Shown here: positions 43,631 through 52,556 of the stretch, piece after piece
How positions within the stretch are numbered: position 1 is the first letter of the stretch
Layout: each line of letters opens with the position of its first letter
Origin: Chloroflexota bacterium
GTDB taxonomy: Bacteria; Chloroflexota; Dehalococcoidia; Bin125
Direction: 5' to 3'
Assembly: GCA_028874365.1 (NCBI GenBank)
Contig: JAPPJZ010000054.1
Location: forward strand, 1 to 64,000
Length of the DNA: 64,000 nt
Program-made: the position numbers and the translations under genes
Notes under the pieces: generated by a model
Database searches by the model: none
What the model was told of the DNA's origin: nothing
The model's input: only the letters and a program-made list of their open reading frames with translations

Positions 43631-43969
43631 ATGACGACGATGCGACGACGGCAGCAGTTCAAGGCGGAGGTCTGGACGACTCGTGGGACGAAGCTGACCG
43701 AGTGCTTCGCGATCGTCGACATTGAGACGGTCCGCTCGGGCGAGGTGCGGGAACGCTCGTGGCGGGGCAAGATCTCGTCGCTGTCGAATCCGGAGCATTC
43801 GCTGGGCGGGGCGTACCGGCTTCGGGCTCGGGGCGAGGACGGCGACGGCGCGCGGATCGAGATCATCGACGGGTTCGAGGAGCGTCTGGGTGTGACCTCG
43901 GACGAATACAGTTTCGTCGGCAGCGGCGATCCGCCGAAGGGGCCCGAGCGTCGTCGGCGACGGCGTTGA
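43631..43969 (+). CDS. small basic-ended protein of unknown function
   Basis: This 112-residue protein has no recognised family. It is beta-rich in its middle (QFKAEVWTTRGTKLTECFAIVDIETVRSGE, YRLRARGEDGDGARIEIIDGFEERLGV) and ends in a run of arginines (PERRRRRR), which could bind nucleic acid. GGAG lies 7 bases before ATG 43631, inside a GGAGCGCTCC palindrome. It lies between the MFS gene and proA. Confidence 0.55.
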   Translation: MTTMRRRQQFKAEVWTTRGTKLTECFAIVDIETVRSGEVRERSWRGKISSLSNPEHSLGGAYRLRARGEDGDGARIEIIDGFEERLGVTSDEYSFVGSGDPPKGPERRRRRR

Positions 43970-44023
43970 GTCCATCGCCGGACTACGATCATTGGGAGTC
44001 AAGCGAGCGAACGGACGGACGAG

Positions 44024-45319
44024 ATGACGACAGAGTCGGCGGTGGACGCGTCGGTGGAGTTGCGCGGGCAGGTTGAGGCGGCGAAGGCGGCCTCGCCGGC
44101 GCTGGGCTGGTCGTCGACCGAGCGGAAGAACGCGGTATTGCACTCGGGCGCGGCGCTGTTGCGAGAGCGCTCCGCGCAGATTGTCGCTGCGAATGAGGAG
44201 GATGTCGCCGAGGCGAGTGGTCACCTGAGCGAGGCGATGATCGACCGGCTCATGCTTACTCCTGAGCGCGTGGACGCGCTGGCGGCGTCGTTGGAAGACC
44301 TGGCCCTGCTGGAGGATCCGGTCGGTGAGACGATTGACCGGACCACGACCGATTCGGGACTGAAGATCGAGCGGGTGCGGGTGCCATTGGGCGTGATCGC
44401 GTCGGTGTACGAGTCGCGGCCGAACGTGACGATTGACATCGGGGCGATTTGCCTGAAGTCGGGCAATGCGTCGGTGCTGCGCGGCGGTCGCGAGGCGCTG
44501 CGCTCCAATCGCATCCTGGCCGATGTCTTGCGCGACGCGCTGGCCGACAACGACCTGCCCGCGGACGCGATCCAACTCGTGCGCAGCACCGATCGGGCGC
44601 TGGTCGGCGAATTGCTGGCGATGAACGATCTGATCGACCTGATGGTCCCCCGCGGTGGTCAGGCGTTGATCAACCGCGTGCGCGCCGAGGCTTCGATGGC
44701 GGTCGTCGCGGGCGGCGTCGGCATTTGCCACACGTACATTGACGCCGCCGCCGACCTCGAGATGGCGCTGGCGGTCGTGGACAACGCCAAGCGACGCCGG
44801 GTGAGCATCTGCAATGCGCTGGACGTGATGCTGGTCCACGAAGCGGTCGCGCCGCAGTTTCTGTCGGAGCTGGGTCGGCGCTGGGCGGGCGATGGTCCGA
44901 CGCCGGTGGAGTTACGCGCCGACGATCGGGCTCGCGCGTTATTGTCCGAGACTTCGGCGAACGTGCACCCGGCCGGTCCGGATGACTTCGACACCGAGTT
45001 CTTATCGTTGACGGCCGCCGTCGGCGTGGTTAGCGATGCCGATGCGGCGCTGGCGCATATCGCCGAGCACGGCAGCGGGCATTCGGAGGCGGTGATCACG
45101 GCCGACGAGGCGCTCGGCCAACGCTTCCTGCGGGAGGTCGATGCGGCGGCTGTCTACGTGAACGCCTCGACGCAGTTCACCGACGGCGGGCAGTTCGGTC
45201 TGGGCGCGGAGGTCGGGATTTCGACGGGGAAACTACACGCTCGCGGACCGATGGGTCTGCGCGAGCTGACCTCGTACAAGTGGGTGATTCGCGGCGACGG
45301 GCACATCCGTCCCGTCTGA
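44024..45319 (+). CDS. proA: gamma-glutamyl phosphate reductase
   Basis: This 431-residue NADPH-dependent enzyme makes glutamate-5-semialdehyde in proline synthesis. Motifs include PLGVIASVYESRPNVTIDIGAICLKSGNASVLRGGREA, PRGGQALINRV, the catalytic cysteine in KRRRVSICNALDVMLVHE, and VYVNASTQFTDGGQFGLGAEVGISTGKLHARGPMG. proB is not in the window. A short gene for an unknown protein precedes it. Confidence 0.96.
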   Translation: MTTESAVDASVELRGQVEAAKAASPALGWSSTERKNAVLHSGAALLRERSAQIVAANEEDVAEASGHLSEAMIDRLMLTPERVDALAASLEDLALLEDPVGETIDRTTTDSGLKIERVRVPLGVIASVYESRPNVTIDIGAICLKSGNASVLRGGREALRSNRILADVLRDALADNDLPADAIQLVRSTDRALVGELLAMNDLIDLMVPRGGQALINRVRAEASMAVVAGGVGICHTYIDAAADLEMALAVVDNAKRRRVSICNALDVMLVHEAVAPQFLSELGRRWAGDGPTPVELRADDRARALLSETSANVHPAGPDDFDTEFLSLTAAVGVVSDADAALAHIAEHGSGHSEAVITADEALGQRFLREVDAAAVYVNASTQFTDGGQFGLGAEVGISTGKLHARGPMGLRELTSYKWVIRGDGHIRPV

Positions 45320-45344
45320 GCCGCGGTGATAGAGAGAACGAACG

Positions 45345-46334
45345 ATGTCCAAGAGACCGATCCCGACCGTCGCCGGCGCCGCCATGCGCGCGGCTGCGAC
45401 GGAGTTCGTCAACAGCCTGAACGTCGAGCAGCGCGCCACGACGATCTACGACTACATGGATGGCGAGCGCATCTTCTGGTACTACCCACCGACCAATCGT
45501 CACGGCCTGGCGTTGCGCGACATGACCGAGTCGCAGCGCGGTCTCGCGATGAAGCTGATGGAGGCCGGCCTGAGCGAGCGCGCCTACGAGCAGGCCGTCG
45601 GGATCATCGACCTGGAGATCATCCTCGGCGAGATCGAGGTCGGCGCGGGAATCAAGACGTTCAAGCGCGACCCTGAGCTCTACTACTGGACGATCTTCGG
45701 CGACCCGACAAGCGACGAGCTTCCCTGGGGCTGGCGGGTGGAGGGGCACCACATCTCGCTTAACTTCTCGCTGTGGGGCGACGGTCTGCTGTCGCTGACT
45801 CCGTTCTTCTTCGGCACCAATCCGGCCGAGGTGCGCAAGGGTCCGCAGGCGGGTCTACGCATCCTCGACCAGCGCGAGGACCTCGCGTTCGATCTGATGG
45901 CGTCGCTGGACGGCGAGCAAGCCGAACGAGCGGTGATCTATCCGGAAGCTCCGTGGGACATCCTGACCTTCAACGCCTCACGGGCGGTGATGCCGGCCTA
46001 TGAGGGGTTGGCGGCTTCTGCGATGGACGACGATCAGTGGGCGGTGCTGGATCGGCTGATCAACATCTACGTCGATCAGGCGCCGAGGGATCTCGCCGAC
46101 GATCGCCGCGCCCGAATCGCGGCGGCCGGACGCGAAGGGATGCACTTTGCCTGGGCCGGTCCCGTCCAGAACGGGGAGCCGCATTACTATCGGATCCACG
46201 GCGGGAACTTCCTCGTGGAATTCGACAACCGCCAGAACGGGGCCAACCATATCCATTGCGTCTGGCGGGATGTCGAGAACGACTTCGCCAACGATGTCCT
46301 GGGCGAGCACCTCGTCCTCTATCACGTGCTGTAA
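45345..46334 (+). CDS. DUF3500 family protein
   Basis: This 329-residue protein matches the DUF3500 pattern: FVNSLNVEQRATTIYDYMDGERIFWYYPP, RHGLALRDMTESQRGLAMKLM, GWRVEGHHISLNFSLWGD and the C-terminal HFAWAGPVQNGEPHYYRIHGGNFLVEFDNRQNGANHIHCVWRD. The conserved histidines (GHH, PHYYRIH, NHIH) suggest metal binding, but no activity is established. It starts 25 bases after proA and is followed by a run of overlapping small genes. Confidence 0.85.
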   Translation: MSKRPIPTVAGAAMRAAATEFVNSLNVEQRATTIYDYMDGERIFWYYPPTNRHGLALRDMTESQRGLAMKLMEAGLSERAYEQAVGIIDLEIILGEIEVGAGIKTFKRDPELYYWTIFGDPTSDELPWGWRVEGHHISLNFSLWGDGLLSLTPFFFGTNPAEVRKGPQAGLRILDQREDLAFDLMASLDGEQAERAVIYPEAPWDILTFNASRAVMPAYEGLAASAMDDDQWAVLDRLINIYVDQAPRDLADDRRARIAAAGREGMHFAWAGPVQNGEPHYYRIHGGNFLVEFDNRQNGANHIHCVWRDVENDFANDVLGEHLVLYHVL

Positions 46335-46358
46335 GGGATCACCGAGGCGCAATCCCCG

Positions 46359-46649
46359 ATGTTTCACTACGAACGCGAAAGCCGTACGGCGCAGTCCGAA
46401 TGCTACGTCGTGGAGAACGAAGCGGGCTCGCGGGGCCGCGTCGATCTGCACTTCGCCGCGCCGTTGGTCTATGCCACCCTCTGCGTGCCGGAATCGTGGG
46501 CGGAAGAGGACATCCAGGACGTGATTGCCGATGTTGATGACCGCTGGGCGCAGACGGCCGATCCATTGCGCGATGACCTGATCGTCACCGTCTGGCGTGG
46601 CCAGGAAGTGGGCGTCTATTCACAGGAAGACGGAGCGGCCGATGACTGA
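46359..46649 (+). CDS. small unknown protein, first gene of a five-gene overlapping set
   Basis: This 96-residue acidic protein, MFHYERESRTAQSECY..., has a beta-rich first half (GRVDLHFAAPLVYATLCVPES) and a second half with ADVDDRWAQTADPLRDDLIVTVWRGQEVG. I recognise no family. Its stop overlaps the next gene by eight bases. It follows the DUF3500 gene by 24 bases. Confidence 0.55.
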   Translation: MFHYERESRTAQSECYVVENEAGSRGRVDLHFAAPLVYATLCVPESWAEEDIQDVIADVDDRWAQTADPLRDDLIVTVWRGQEVGVYSQEDGAADD

Positions 46650-47070
46650 CGAAGACGTCATGGTTGAGGACCAGCAGGGCGAGGGCGAAGCGGCCGACGC
46701 ACTACAGATGCTGTTCGACGGGCACGTCGATGTGATGCTGCCGCCGGAGGAGATCGAGGAGTTCCACGATTTCATCCGCGAAGAGGCGTTGATGCGCAGG
46801 CGCTTCGCGGTCTCGTTCCGGCTCGAATGCCGCTGTCTGGCCTGGATCGGCTACTCGCTGGCCAACATCGTGACGCACGAGGACGGGATCGAGTTCAAGG
46901 CCAACCCGATGCAGACCTACGTCCCGGACCATGAGCCGGATGTCGAGCATCCCGAGGGTGCCACCGAGGATCCGCCGGAGCAGTTTCTCGACTGGCCGAT
47001 CTGGCCGCTGGAGATCTACCAGGACGAGCTCGAGGAAGAAGAAGAGGACACGGAAGAGGATGGCGAGTGA
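46642..47070 (+). CDS. acidic protein of unknown function
   Basis: This 142-residue protein has an acidic start, a helical HVDVMLPPEEIEEFHDFIREEALMRRRFAVSF segment, and RLECRCLAWIGYSLANIVTH with two cysteines spaced CxC. A Glu/Asp tail (ELEEEEEDTEEDGE) closes it. No family was recognised. ATG 46642 overlaps the upstream gene by eight bases, and the stop overlaps the HAD gene (GTGA). Confidence 0.55.
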   Translation: MTDEDVMVEDQQGEGEAADALQMLFDGHVDVMLPPEEIEEFHDFIREEALMRRRFAVSFRLECRCLAWIGYSLANIVTHEDGIEFKANPMQTYVPDHEPDVEHPEGATEDPPEQFLDWPIWPLEIYQDELEEEEEDTEEDGE

Positions 47071-47795
47071 GTGGGCCAAATGGGCGGTTCGCAGCGGTCT
47101 TCTTTGACCTGGACGGAACGCTGGTCAGCGAACGCACGGGAGTCAGAGAAGCGCGCACGGCGATTGGTATCCGCCTGAACGAGCTCGGTCTCTACCACAA
47201 GCCAGCGTCGGCGTTCGCCGACACGGTCGAGATGGTGATCGGGGGGATCCTCGAGGACAACGACTGGCAGTGGCCGCTGTGGTTGCACTCGGAGGAGTGG
47301 CTGAGACGGACGCTGGCGGCGGCCGAGGTGACCGTCAGCGAGGATGAGTTTCGCGAGCTGAACCAGGTCTACCGAGATGAGCGGAGTGATCGGGCGGAAG
47401 CAATCCAAGGTTGGCCGGAGGCCCTGGCGGCCGCGCGCAGGCATGGTCCGATCGGGCTGATTACCAACTTCAACGACGGTCCGATGCAGCGGGAGAAGAT
47501 TCGCGGCGCAGGTTTAGCGGGTCAGTTCGACGGCGTCTACATCTCGGGCGAAGTCGGGGTCTGGAAGCCGGAGCGCGGCATCTTTGAGCATGCCGCCAAC
47601 GATCTGGGCGTGGATCCTCGCGAGTGCGTGCATATCGGCAACAACATCCAGTCGGACGTCGAGGGCGCGATCGGTGCCGGGATGATGGCGGTGCTGGTGG
47701 AGGAGGATGATCGGCCGCGGCCGGCGAGCCTCGATAGTGAGGTGGTCTGGTGCGAGGATTTGCAGGGAGTCGCCGAGTGGCTAAGCGGTGGCTGA
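47067..47795 (+). CDS. HAD-superfamily hydrolase
   Basis: This 242-residue phosphatase-like protein has motif I FFDLDGTLVSERTG, motif II LITNFND, the lysine in VGVWKPERGIFEHAA, and motif IV HIGNNIQSDVEGAIGAGM. The helical cap between motifs I and II fits type I HAD enzymes acting on small phosphorylated molecules. The second aspartate of motif IV is reduced to NNIQSD, as in some relatives. It overlaps both neighbours, so it belongs to the coupled five-gene set. Confidence 0.9.
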   Translation: MSGPNGRFAAVFFDLDGTLVSERTGVREARTAIGIRLNELGLYHKPASAFADTVEMVIGGILEDNDWQWPLWLHSEEWLRRTLAAAEVTVSEDEFRELNQVYRDERSDRAEAIQGWPEALAAARRHGPIGLITNFNDGPMQREKIRGAGLAGQFDGVYISGEVGVWKPERGIFEHAANDLGVDPRECVHIGNNIQSDVEGAIGAGMMAVLVEEDDRPRPASLDSEVVWCEDLQGVAEWLSGG

Positions 47796-48129
47796 GGAGC
47801 GGCCGAGGCCAGCGGGGAAGCTAACGATCAGCCCGAGTGGCCTTCTCAAGATCGGCGAGCGCGGGTATGACCTCGACGATGCACAAGCTGTGCACGATCG
47901 AAACCCGATCTGGATCTGGCAGGACGAGCGAATCCGCCGAGACGACCTGGGGCGCTGGAACATTCGACCGGCGCGATGGAGATTGATTGGGCGTGGCCCA
48001 GGCGGCGTGATCCTGTCGGTGGTGATTGAGCTCCCTAGCGCGGATGGCAGGTCCGAAGTGGTCAGCGTCTTCGAAGCGAGTCCAGCGGACAAAAGTCGGT
48101 ACGCTGACTGGATAAGGAGGAGGCAATGA
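47788..48129 (+). CDS. BrnT-like putative toxin
   Basis: This 113-residue protein has a BrnT-type order: GERGYDLDDAQAVHDRNPIWIW (helix and loop), RWRLIGRGPGGVILSVVIELP (central strands) and VVSVFEASPADKSRYADWIRRR (last strand and helix). BrnT toxins are RNase-like growth inhibitors encoded directly before their antitoxin, the same order as here. Similarity is by eye and distant, so the toxin function is a hypothesis. The start is GTG 47788, overlapping the HAD gene by eight bases. Confidence 0.5.
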   Translation: MAEERPRPAGKLTISPSGLLKIGERGYDLDDAQAVHDRNPIWIWQDERIRRDDLGRWNIRPARWRLIGRGPGGVILSVVIELPSADGRSEVVSVFEASPADKSRYADWIRRRQ

Positions 48130-48440
48130 CGGATTCGCGGCAGACCTGGCTGGAGTCACTGGATCCGCGTGTGCGTGCCGAGGTGGAGGCGGAGATTGCC
48201 GACTACGAAGATCCCGAGAATGCGGAGTACGTGGAAGACGACGACTGGGCGCCGCCCAAGGGGGGCGGGATGGGGTTAACGGTTGATTTCAGCAGCGAGG
48301 AGATCACAACGCTGAGCCAGGCGTTTGGCGCGTCGCTCGAAATGTTCAAGATTATGCATGATGCCTTGATGGCGCGCGCCCACGAGGAATTGCGGGAGCG
48401 AGAGGAGTCGGACTCCGACTCCCTCACAGCGGCGGACTGA
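48126..48440 (+). CDS. putative antitoxin partner of the BrnT-like protein
   Basis: This 104-residue protein has an acidic, flexible first half (IADYEDPENAEYVEDDDWAPP). The second half has a ribbon-helix-helix-like pattern: a short strand GLTVDFSS, then helices EEITTLSQAFGASLEMFKIMHDALMARAHEELRERE. That is the layout of antitoxins that bind toxin with one part and DNA with the other. ATG 48126 overlaps the upstream stop (ATGA). The role is inferred mainly from the neighbour. Confidence 0.45.
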   Translation: MTDSRQTWLESLDPRVRAEVEAEIADYEDPENAEYVEDDDWAPPKGGGMGLTVDFSSEEITTLSQAFGASLEMFKIMHDALMARAHEELREREESDSDSLTAAD

Positions 48441-48458
48441 GCTCTGGTCGGGCTGAGG

Positions 48459-49412
48459 TCACTTCCGCGCGATTGCTCGCTTCGCCGCCTTGACCACCGA
48501 CTCGGCCGTCAGTCCGTACTCGTCGAGCAGTTCCTGCCAAGGCCCCGACTGGCCGAAGGTGTCGTTGATTCCGACCTGTTCCATTGGCACGGGGCAGTGC
48601 AGTGCCAGCGTGCGCGCGACAGCGGATCCGAGGCCGCCGATCACGTTGTGTTCCTCGGCGCAGACGATCGCGCCGGTCTGTTCGGCGGCGCGAATCACTT
48701 CCGGCGCATCGAGCGGCTTAATGGTGGCCATGTTGAGGACTCGAGCGCCGATGCCGTCTTGCGCGAGGGCATCGGCGGCGCGAAGTGTCGGTCCGACCAT
48801 CAGACCGCAGGCAATCAGCGTGACGTCGCTGCCGTCGCGCAGCTGGTGGGCTTTGCCTAGCTGGAACGACGCGCCGTCGGTGTACACGACTGGCAGCTTG
48901 GGGCGTCCGAGGCGGATGTACCACGGCTCGTCGTCTTCGGCTGCACGGCAGATCATGGCGTCAGCCTCGACCGAGTCGCAGGGAACGACCACGTTCATGC
49001 CGGGCAGCGATGTCATCAGGGCCAGATCCTCGATCGCCTGGGCGGAGGCGCCGTCTTCGCCGACGGAGATGCCGCCGTGCGAGGCGATCAGCTTGACGTT
49101 CATGCGTTGTTGTGCGATCTGGACGCGGATCTGGTCGAAGCAGTGGCCGGGCATGAAGACGGCGAAGGAGGCGGCGTAGACGGTCTTGCCGGTCGAGGCG
49201 AGCCCGGCGGCAATGCTGATCATGTTGGCCTCGGCCGCGCCGACGGTGAACCAGCGGTCGGGGAACGAGGCTGCGAGCTTGTTGCCGCCGGTTGAGGCGG
49301 AGAGGTCGGCGTCGAGCGCGACGATGTCGTGGCCGGCCTCGGCCAACTTGACCAGGGCCGGACCGTAGGCTTCGCGGGTGGCGGCAGGGGCAGGTGTGGC
49401 AGTGGTTGTCAC
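48459..49412 (-). CDS. transketolase, C-terminal subunit
   Basis: This 317-residue protein holds the pyrimidine-binding and C-terminal domains: PALVKLAEAGHDIVALDADLSAST, FTVGAAEANMISIAAGLASTGKTVYAASFAVF, MNVKLIASHGGISVGEDGASAQAIEDLALM, and the C-terminal GARVLNMATIKPLDAPEVIRAA. It forms one enzyme with the N-terminal subunit. The start, GTG 49412, overlaps the N-subunit stop (GTGA), which keeps the two chains in balance. Confidence 0.93.
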   Translation of the reverse strand: MTTTATPAPAATREAYGPALVKLAEAGHDIVALDADLSASTGGNKLAASFPDRWFTVGAAEANMISIAAGLASTGKTVYAASFAVFMPGHCFDQIRVQIAQQRMNVKLIASHGGISVGEDGASAQAIEDLALMTSLPGMNVVVPCDSVEADAMICRAAEDDEPWYIRLGRPKLPVVYTDGASFQLGKAHQLRDGSDVTLIACGLMVGPTLRAADALAQDGIGARVLNMATIKPLDAPEVIRAAEQTGAIVCAEEHNVIGGLGSAVARTLALHCPVPMEQVGINDTFGQSGPWQELLDEYGLTAESVVKAAKRAIARK

Positions 49413-50269
49413 GAAAGCCCCGCCTCGATCTCTTCGAGCGCCTGGGCGAGTTGCTCGTCCGACGGACCCTTGCCGTGCCAGCCGGCCGGGTTTTCGGCCA
49501 TGAACGAGACGCCGCGTCCCTTGACGGTTTCGCAGATGACCACCTGCGGAGCGTCGGTTCGTGCTCGCGCAATCAGCAGCGCGTCCCGCACGGCCTCGAC
49601 ATCGTGGCCGTCGACGTGCTGAACACCCCAGCCAAAGGCGGTCCATTTGTCGCCGACCGGGTCGATGCGCATGATCTCGTCGCCGGGTCCGTCATTTTGG
49701 AAGTGATTGCGGTCGAGAACGGCGGTGATCCGGTGCAGGCCGAAGTGCGAAGCGGACATGATGGCTTCCCAGTTCTGGCCTTCGTTCAACTCGCCGTCGC
49801 CGACGACGACGAAGATCTGGCCTTCGTCAGCGGGGAAGCCGTTGAGGTGGTGGCCGAGCGCCACGCCGACCGCGAAGGAGAGTCCCATGCCCAGCGCGCC
49901 GCCCGACATCTCGACGCCCGGAGGTTTGTTGCGGACGACGTGCCCTTGCAGCTCAGTGCCCAACGAGCGAAATGAGGGGATGAGCTCGGTGCTGAAGTAG
50001 CCGGCCTCGGCGAGGGTCGCGTAGACGACCGGCGTGGCGTGGCCCTTGCTCAGGATGACGCGGTCTCGGCGCTCCCACAGTGGGTCGGCCGGGTCGTGCC
50101 GTACGACGCCACCGAAGTAGAGCGCGGCGAAGATCTCGGTGGCTGAAAGTGATCCGCCGGGATGGCCCGATTGGGCGGCGTGCGTCATCTCCACGATGTG
50201 TCGTCGAATCCGCTTGCAGACATCGAGCAGAGCTTCGGTGTCTGCGGCGGGCGCGGCTGATGTGGTCAT
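49409..50269 (-). CDS. transketolase, N-terminal (thiamine diphosphate-binding) subunit
   Basis: This 286-residue protein has CKRIRRHIVEMTHAAQSGHPGGSLSATEIFAALYF, RDRVILSKGHATPVVYATLAEAGYF, GALGMGLSFAVGVALG and the cofactor/metal motif VVGDGELNEGQNWEAIMSA. Split transketolases are common in archaea and several bacterial phyla. It works in the non-oxidative pentose phosphate pathway. Start ATG 50269 is divergent from thpR. Confidence 0.94.
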   Translation of the reverse strand: MTTSAAPAADTEALLDVCKRIRRHIVEMTHAAQSGHPGGSLSATEIFAALYFGGVVRHDPADPLWERRDRVILSKGHATPVVYATLAEAGYFSTELIPSFRSLGTELQGHVVRNKPPGVEMSGGALGMGLSFAVGVALGHHLNGFPADEGQIFVVVGDGELNEGQNWEAIMSASHFGLHRITAVLDRNHFQNDGPGDEIMRIDPVGDKWTAFGWGVQHVDGHDVEAVRDALLIARARTDAPQVVICETVKGRGVSFMAENPAGWHGKGPSDEQLAQALEEIEAGLS

Positions 50270-50376
50270 GTGGCTCTGGATTTCGCTGGCATCGTGAGGC
50301 GGCTGAAGCGCACGTTCATGCTAGTGGCGGATTGCGATTGCAGATAGGAAGATGGGACAACGCTGAGGAGATGTGG

Positions 50377-50949
50377 ATGCGCTTGTTCATCGAAACGGTG
50401 TTGGAACCTTCGGCGCTGGATGACGTCTGGTTGGTTGGAGACCACTTGCGACGACAACCCTCGTTCCCAACCGATGCGCTGCGCTGGGTCAAGCGAGAGG
50501 CGATGCACCTGACGCTGAGATTCCTCGGCGAAGTGGAAGAGGCGCGCGTGCAGGACGTCGCCGGCGCGCTGGCCGAACTGGGGAACGGCGGTCGGTTGGC
50601 GCTGCGGGTGGTTGAGGTGGGATCGTTCGGTGGGCGGCGGCCGCGCGTTGTCTGGGTTGGCTTCGCGCGAGACGAAGGTTTCGAACGCTTGCGAACGTTG
50701 CGGCAGCGTCTCGACGGCGCTCTGGTTGGCGCCGGTTTCGAGACGGAGCGGGGCGAGTTTCGGCCTCATCTCACCCTGGGACGTGTTCGCAGGCAGGCGA
50801 CTGCAGGTGATCTTGCGCGTATTCGCTCAGTGGTTGCGGATGCTCCTTCGCTGGACATCACGTCGGTTGTCGATCGGGTGGCGTTGGTTGAGTCGAGGTT
50901 GTTGAGGGATGGGCCTCGGTATCGTCGGCTGGTGCTCACGGAGTTGTAA
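50377..50949 (+). CDS. thpR: RNA 2',3'-cyclic phosphodiesterase (LigT-like)
   Basis: This 190-residue member of the 2H phosphoesterase family has both HxTx motifs, MHLTLRFLGEVEEAR and RPHLTLGRVRR, which form the active site. It opens cyclic phosphates at RNA ends. GAGGAG ends at 50370, so ATG 50377 (six bases away) is preferred over ATG 50371, which is too close. Confidence 0.92.
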   Translation: MRLFIETVLEPSALDDVWLVGDHLRRQPSFPTDALRWVKREAMHLTLRFLGEVEEARVQDVAGALAELGNGGRLALRVVEVGSFGGRRPRVVWVGFARDEGFERLRTLRQRLDGALVGAGFETERGEFRPHLTLGRVRRQATAGDLARIRSVVADAPSLDITSVVDRVALVESRLLRDGPRYRRLVLTEL

Positions 50950-51003
50950 CATTCGGGTGTACCATTGGCCGTCCCGGTAGGACGGATTCGAGGGAGTTGT
51001 GCG

Positions 51004-51264
51004 ATGCAGAGCAGCCTCATCTCGAAGATCGAGAAGGCGCGAATCTACGCGGAAGAACTGGAGCGATTCGAGGTGCTGTCGCTGCGCTGCGACGTACGCG
51101 GCGACTCGACGACGCACACGGCGGAACTCGGCCCGGATGGCTGGGACTGCGACTGCTATTTCTTCCAGGACGCGAAGACCTGCTCGCACACGATGGCGCT
51201 TGAGCGCATCCTCGACCGTATGCTGCCGGAGCGCTTTCGGCCGGCCTTCACCAGCGTGCAATAG
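51004..51264 (+). CDS. SWIM-type zinc-finger miniprotein
   Basis: This 86-residue protein consists of a helix (SLISKIEKARIYAEELERFEV), two strands (LSLRCDVRGDSTTHTAELGPDGWDCDCYFF) and a CxC...CxH motif (CDCYFFQDAKTCSHTMALERIL), the SWIM zinc-finger pattern. SWIM fingers bind nucleic acid or protein partners, usually inside larger proteins. Here the finger stands almost alone. Start ATG 51004 gives a compact protein. The target is unknown. Confidence 0.7.
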   Translation: MQSSLISKIEKARIYAEELERFEVLSLRCDVRGDSTTHTAELGPDGWDCDCYFFQDAKTCSHTMALERILDRMLPERFRPAFTSVQ

Positions 51265-51284
51265 AGGTCCCGCCTGGGCCGCCG

Positions 51285-52556
51285 CTACGGTATCCGGCGG
51301 AAGACGAGACAGGCGTTTTGACCGCCGAATCCGAATGAGTTCTTGAGCACGGCATTGACCTCGGCTTCGCGCGCCTGGTTGGGAACGTAGTCGAGGTCGC
51401 AGTCCGGATCGGGCGTGGTGTAGTTGATCGTGGGGTGAATCTTGCCGTCGGTGATCGCCTTGATCGCGGCGATCGACTCAAGACCGCCGGCTCCGCCGAA
51501 GATGTGACCGATCATGGACTTGGTCGAAGAGATAGGGATGTTGCGGGCGGCTTCGCCGAGCGCGACCTTTAGCGCGCGAGTCTCGGACGCGTCGTTGAGC
51601 GGCGTCGAGGTGCCGTGCGCGTTGACGTAATCGATTTCTTCGGGCTCTATGTCCGCATCCTGCATCGCCCAGTTGATCGCCCGGATCGGCCCGGCGCCGT
51701 CTGCGTCGGGCATGACGAGGTGGTGTGCGTCGGCCGAGGAACCGAAGCCGGCTACTTCGACCTGGTAGTCCACGCCGCGGCGGCGCGCCGATTCTTCAGA
51801 TTCGAGCACGATGATGCCGGCGCCTTCGCCGGGGACGAAGCCGTCGCGGTCGGCGTCGAACGGGCGCGAGGCGGCGGTGGGATCGTCGTTCTTCGTGGTC
51901 AGGGCCCGCATCACGGCGAAGCCGCCGAGTCCAAGCTGACAGAAACCGGCCTCGGTGCCGCCGGAGATGACGATGTCGGCCTGTCCGTTGCGAATCACGT
52001 TGGCGGCGTCGCCCAGCGCCTGGGTGCCGGCGGCGCAGGCGGTGACGACGGTGGTGTTGTAGCCGAGCAGGCCGAACTGCATGGCGATGTTGGCGGCGGC
52101 CATGTTGGGCAGCACCTTGGGCAGGAAGAGCGGATCGAGCCGCATCCCGCCGCGCTCAAAGAGTTTGCCGGCCGTGTCCTGAATCTCCGGGTAGCCGCCG
52201 GCGCCGTTGCCCAGGACAACCCCGACACGGCTGCGATCGGTCGCGTCGAGATCGAGTTGCGCGTCCTCGATGGCCTCACGCGCAGCGGCGACCGCGAAGT
52301 GGGTGAAGCGGGCCATGCGACGGGCAGACTTGCGATCCATGAAGTCTCGAGCGTCGAATCCACGGATCTCTCCGCCGATCGTACAACTGAATCCGGAGAT
52401 GTCGAAGTTCTCGATGGGCTTGATCGCGCTCTCGCCGGCGAGGAGCTTGTCCCAGAACAGACCGACGCCCGGACCATAGGGCGAGATCGCCCCCATTCCC
52501 GTGACCACGACTCGTGGTCGTCGGGCTCGGTCAGGGGCCGACTCTGAGTCAGTCAT
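51285..52556 (-). CDS. fabF: 3-oxoacyl-[acyl-carrier-protein] synthase II
   Basis: This 423-residue condensing enzyme elongates fatty acids. The full catalytic set is present: Cys 174 in VVTACAAGTQ, His 314 in NAHGTSTPLND, Lys 346 and His 351 in STKSMIGHIFGGAG. Start ATG 52556 overlaps the folC stop (ATGA); a longer frame upstream reads through folC. This active enzyme contrasts with the triad-less homologue at 14234-15481. Confidence 0.95.
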   Translation of the reverse strand: MTDSESAPDRARRPRVVVTGMGAISPYGPGVGLFWDKLLAGESAIKPIENFDISGFSCTIGGEIRGFDARDFMDRKSARRMARFTHFAVAAAREAIEDAQLDLDATDRSRVGVVLGNGAGGYPEIQDTAGKLFERGGMRLDPLFLPKVLPNMAAANIAMQFGLLGYNTTVVTACAAGTQALGDAANVIRNGQADIVISGGTEAGFCQLGLGGFAVMRALTTKNDDPTAASRPFDADRDGFVPGEGAGIIVLESEESARRRGVDYQVEVAGFGSSADAHHLVMPDADGAGPIRAINWAMQDADIEPEEIDYVNAHGTSTPLNDASETRALKVALGEAARNIPISSTKSMIGHIFGGAGGLESIAAIKAITDGKIHPTINYTTPDPDCDLDYVPNQAREAEVNAVLKNSFGFGGQNACLVFRRIP

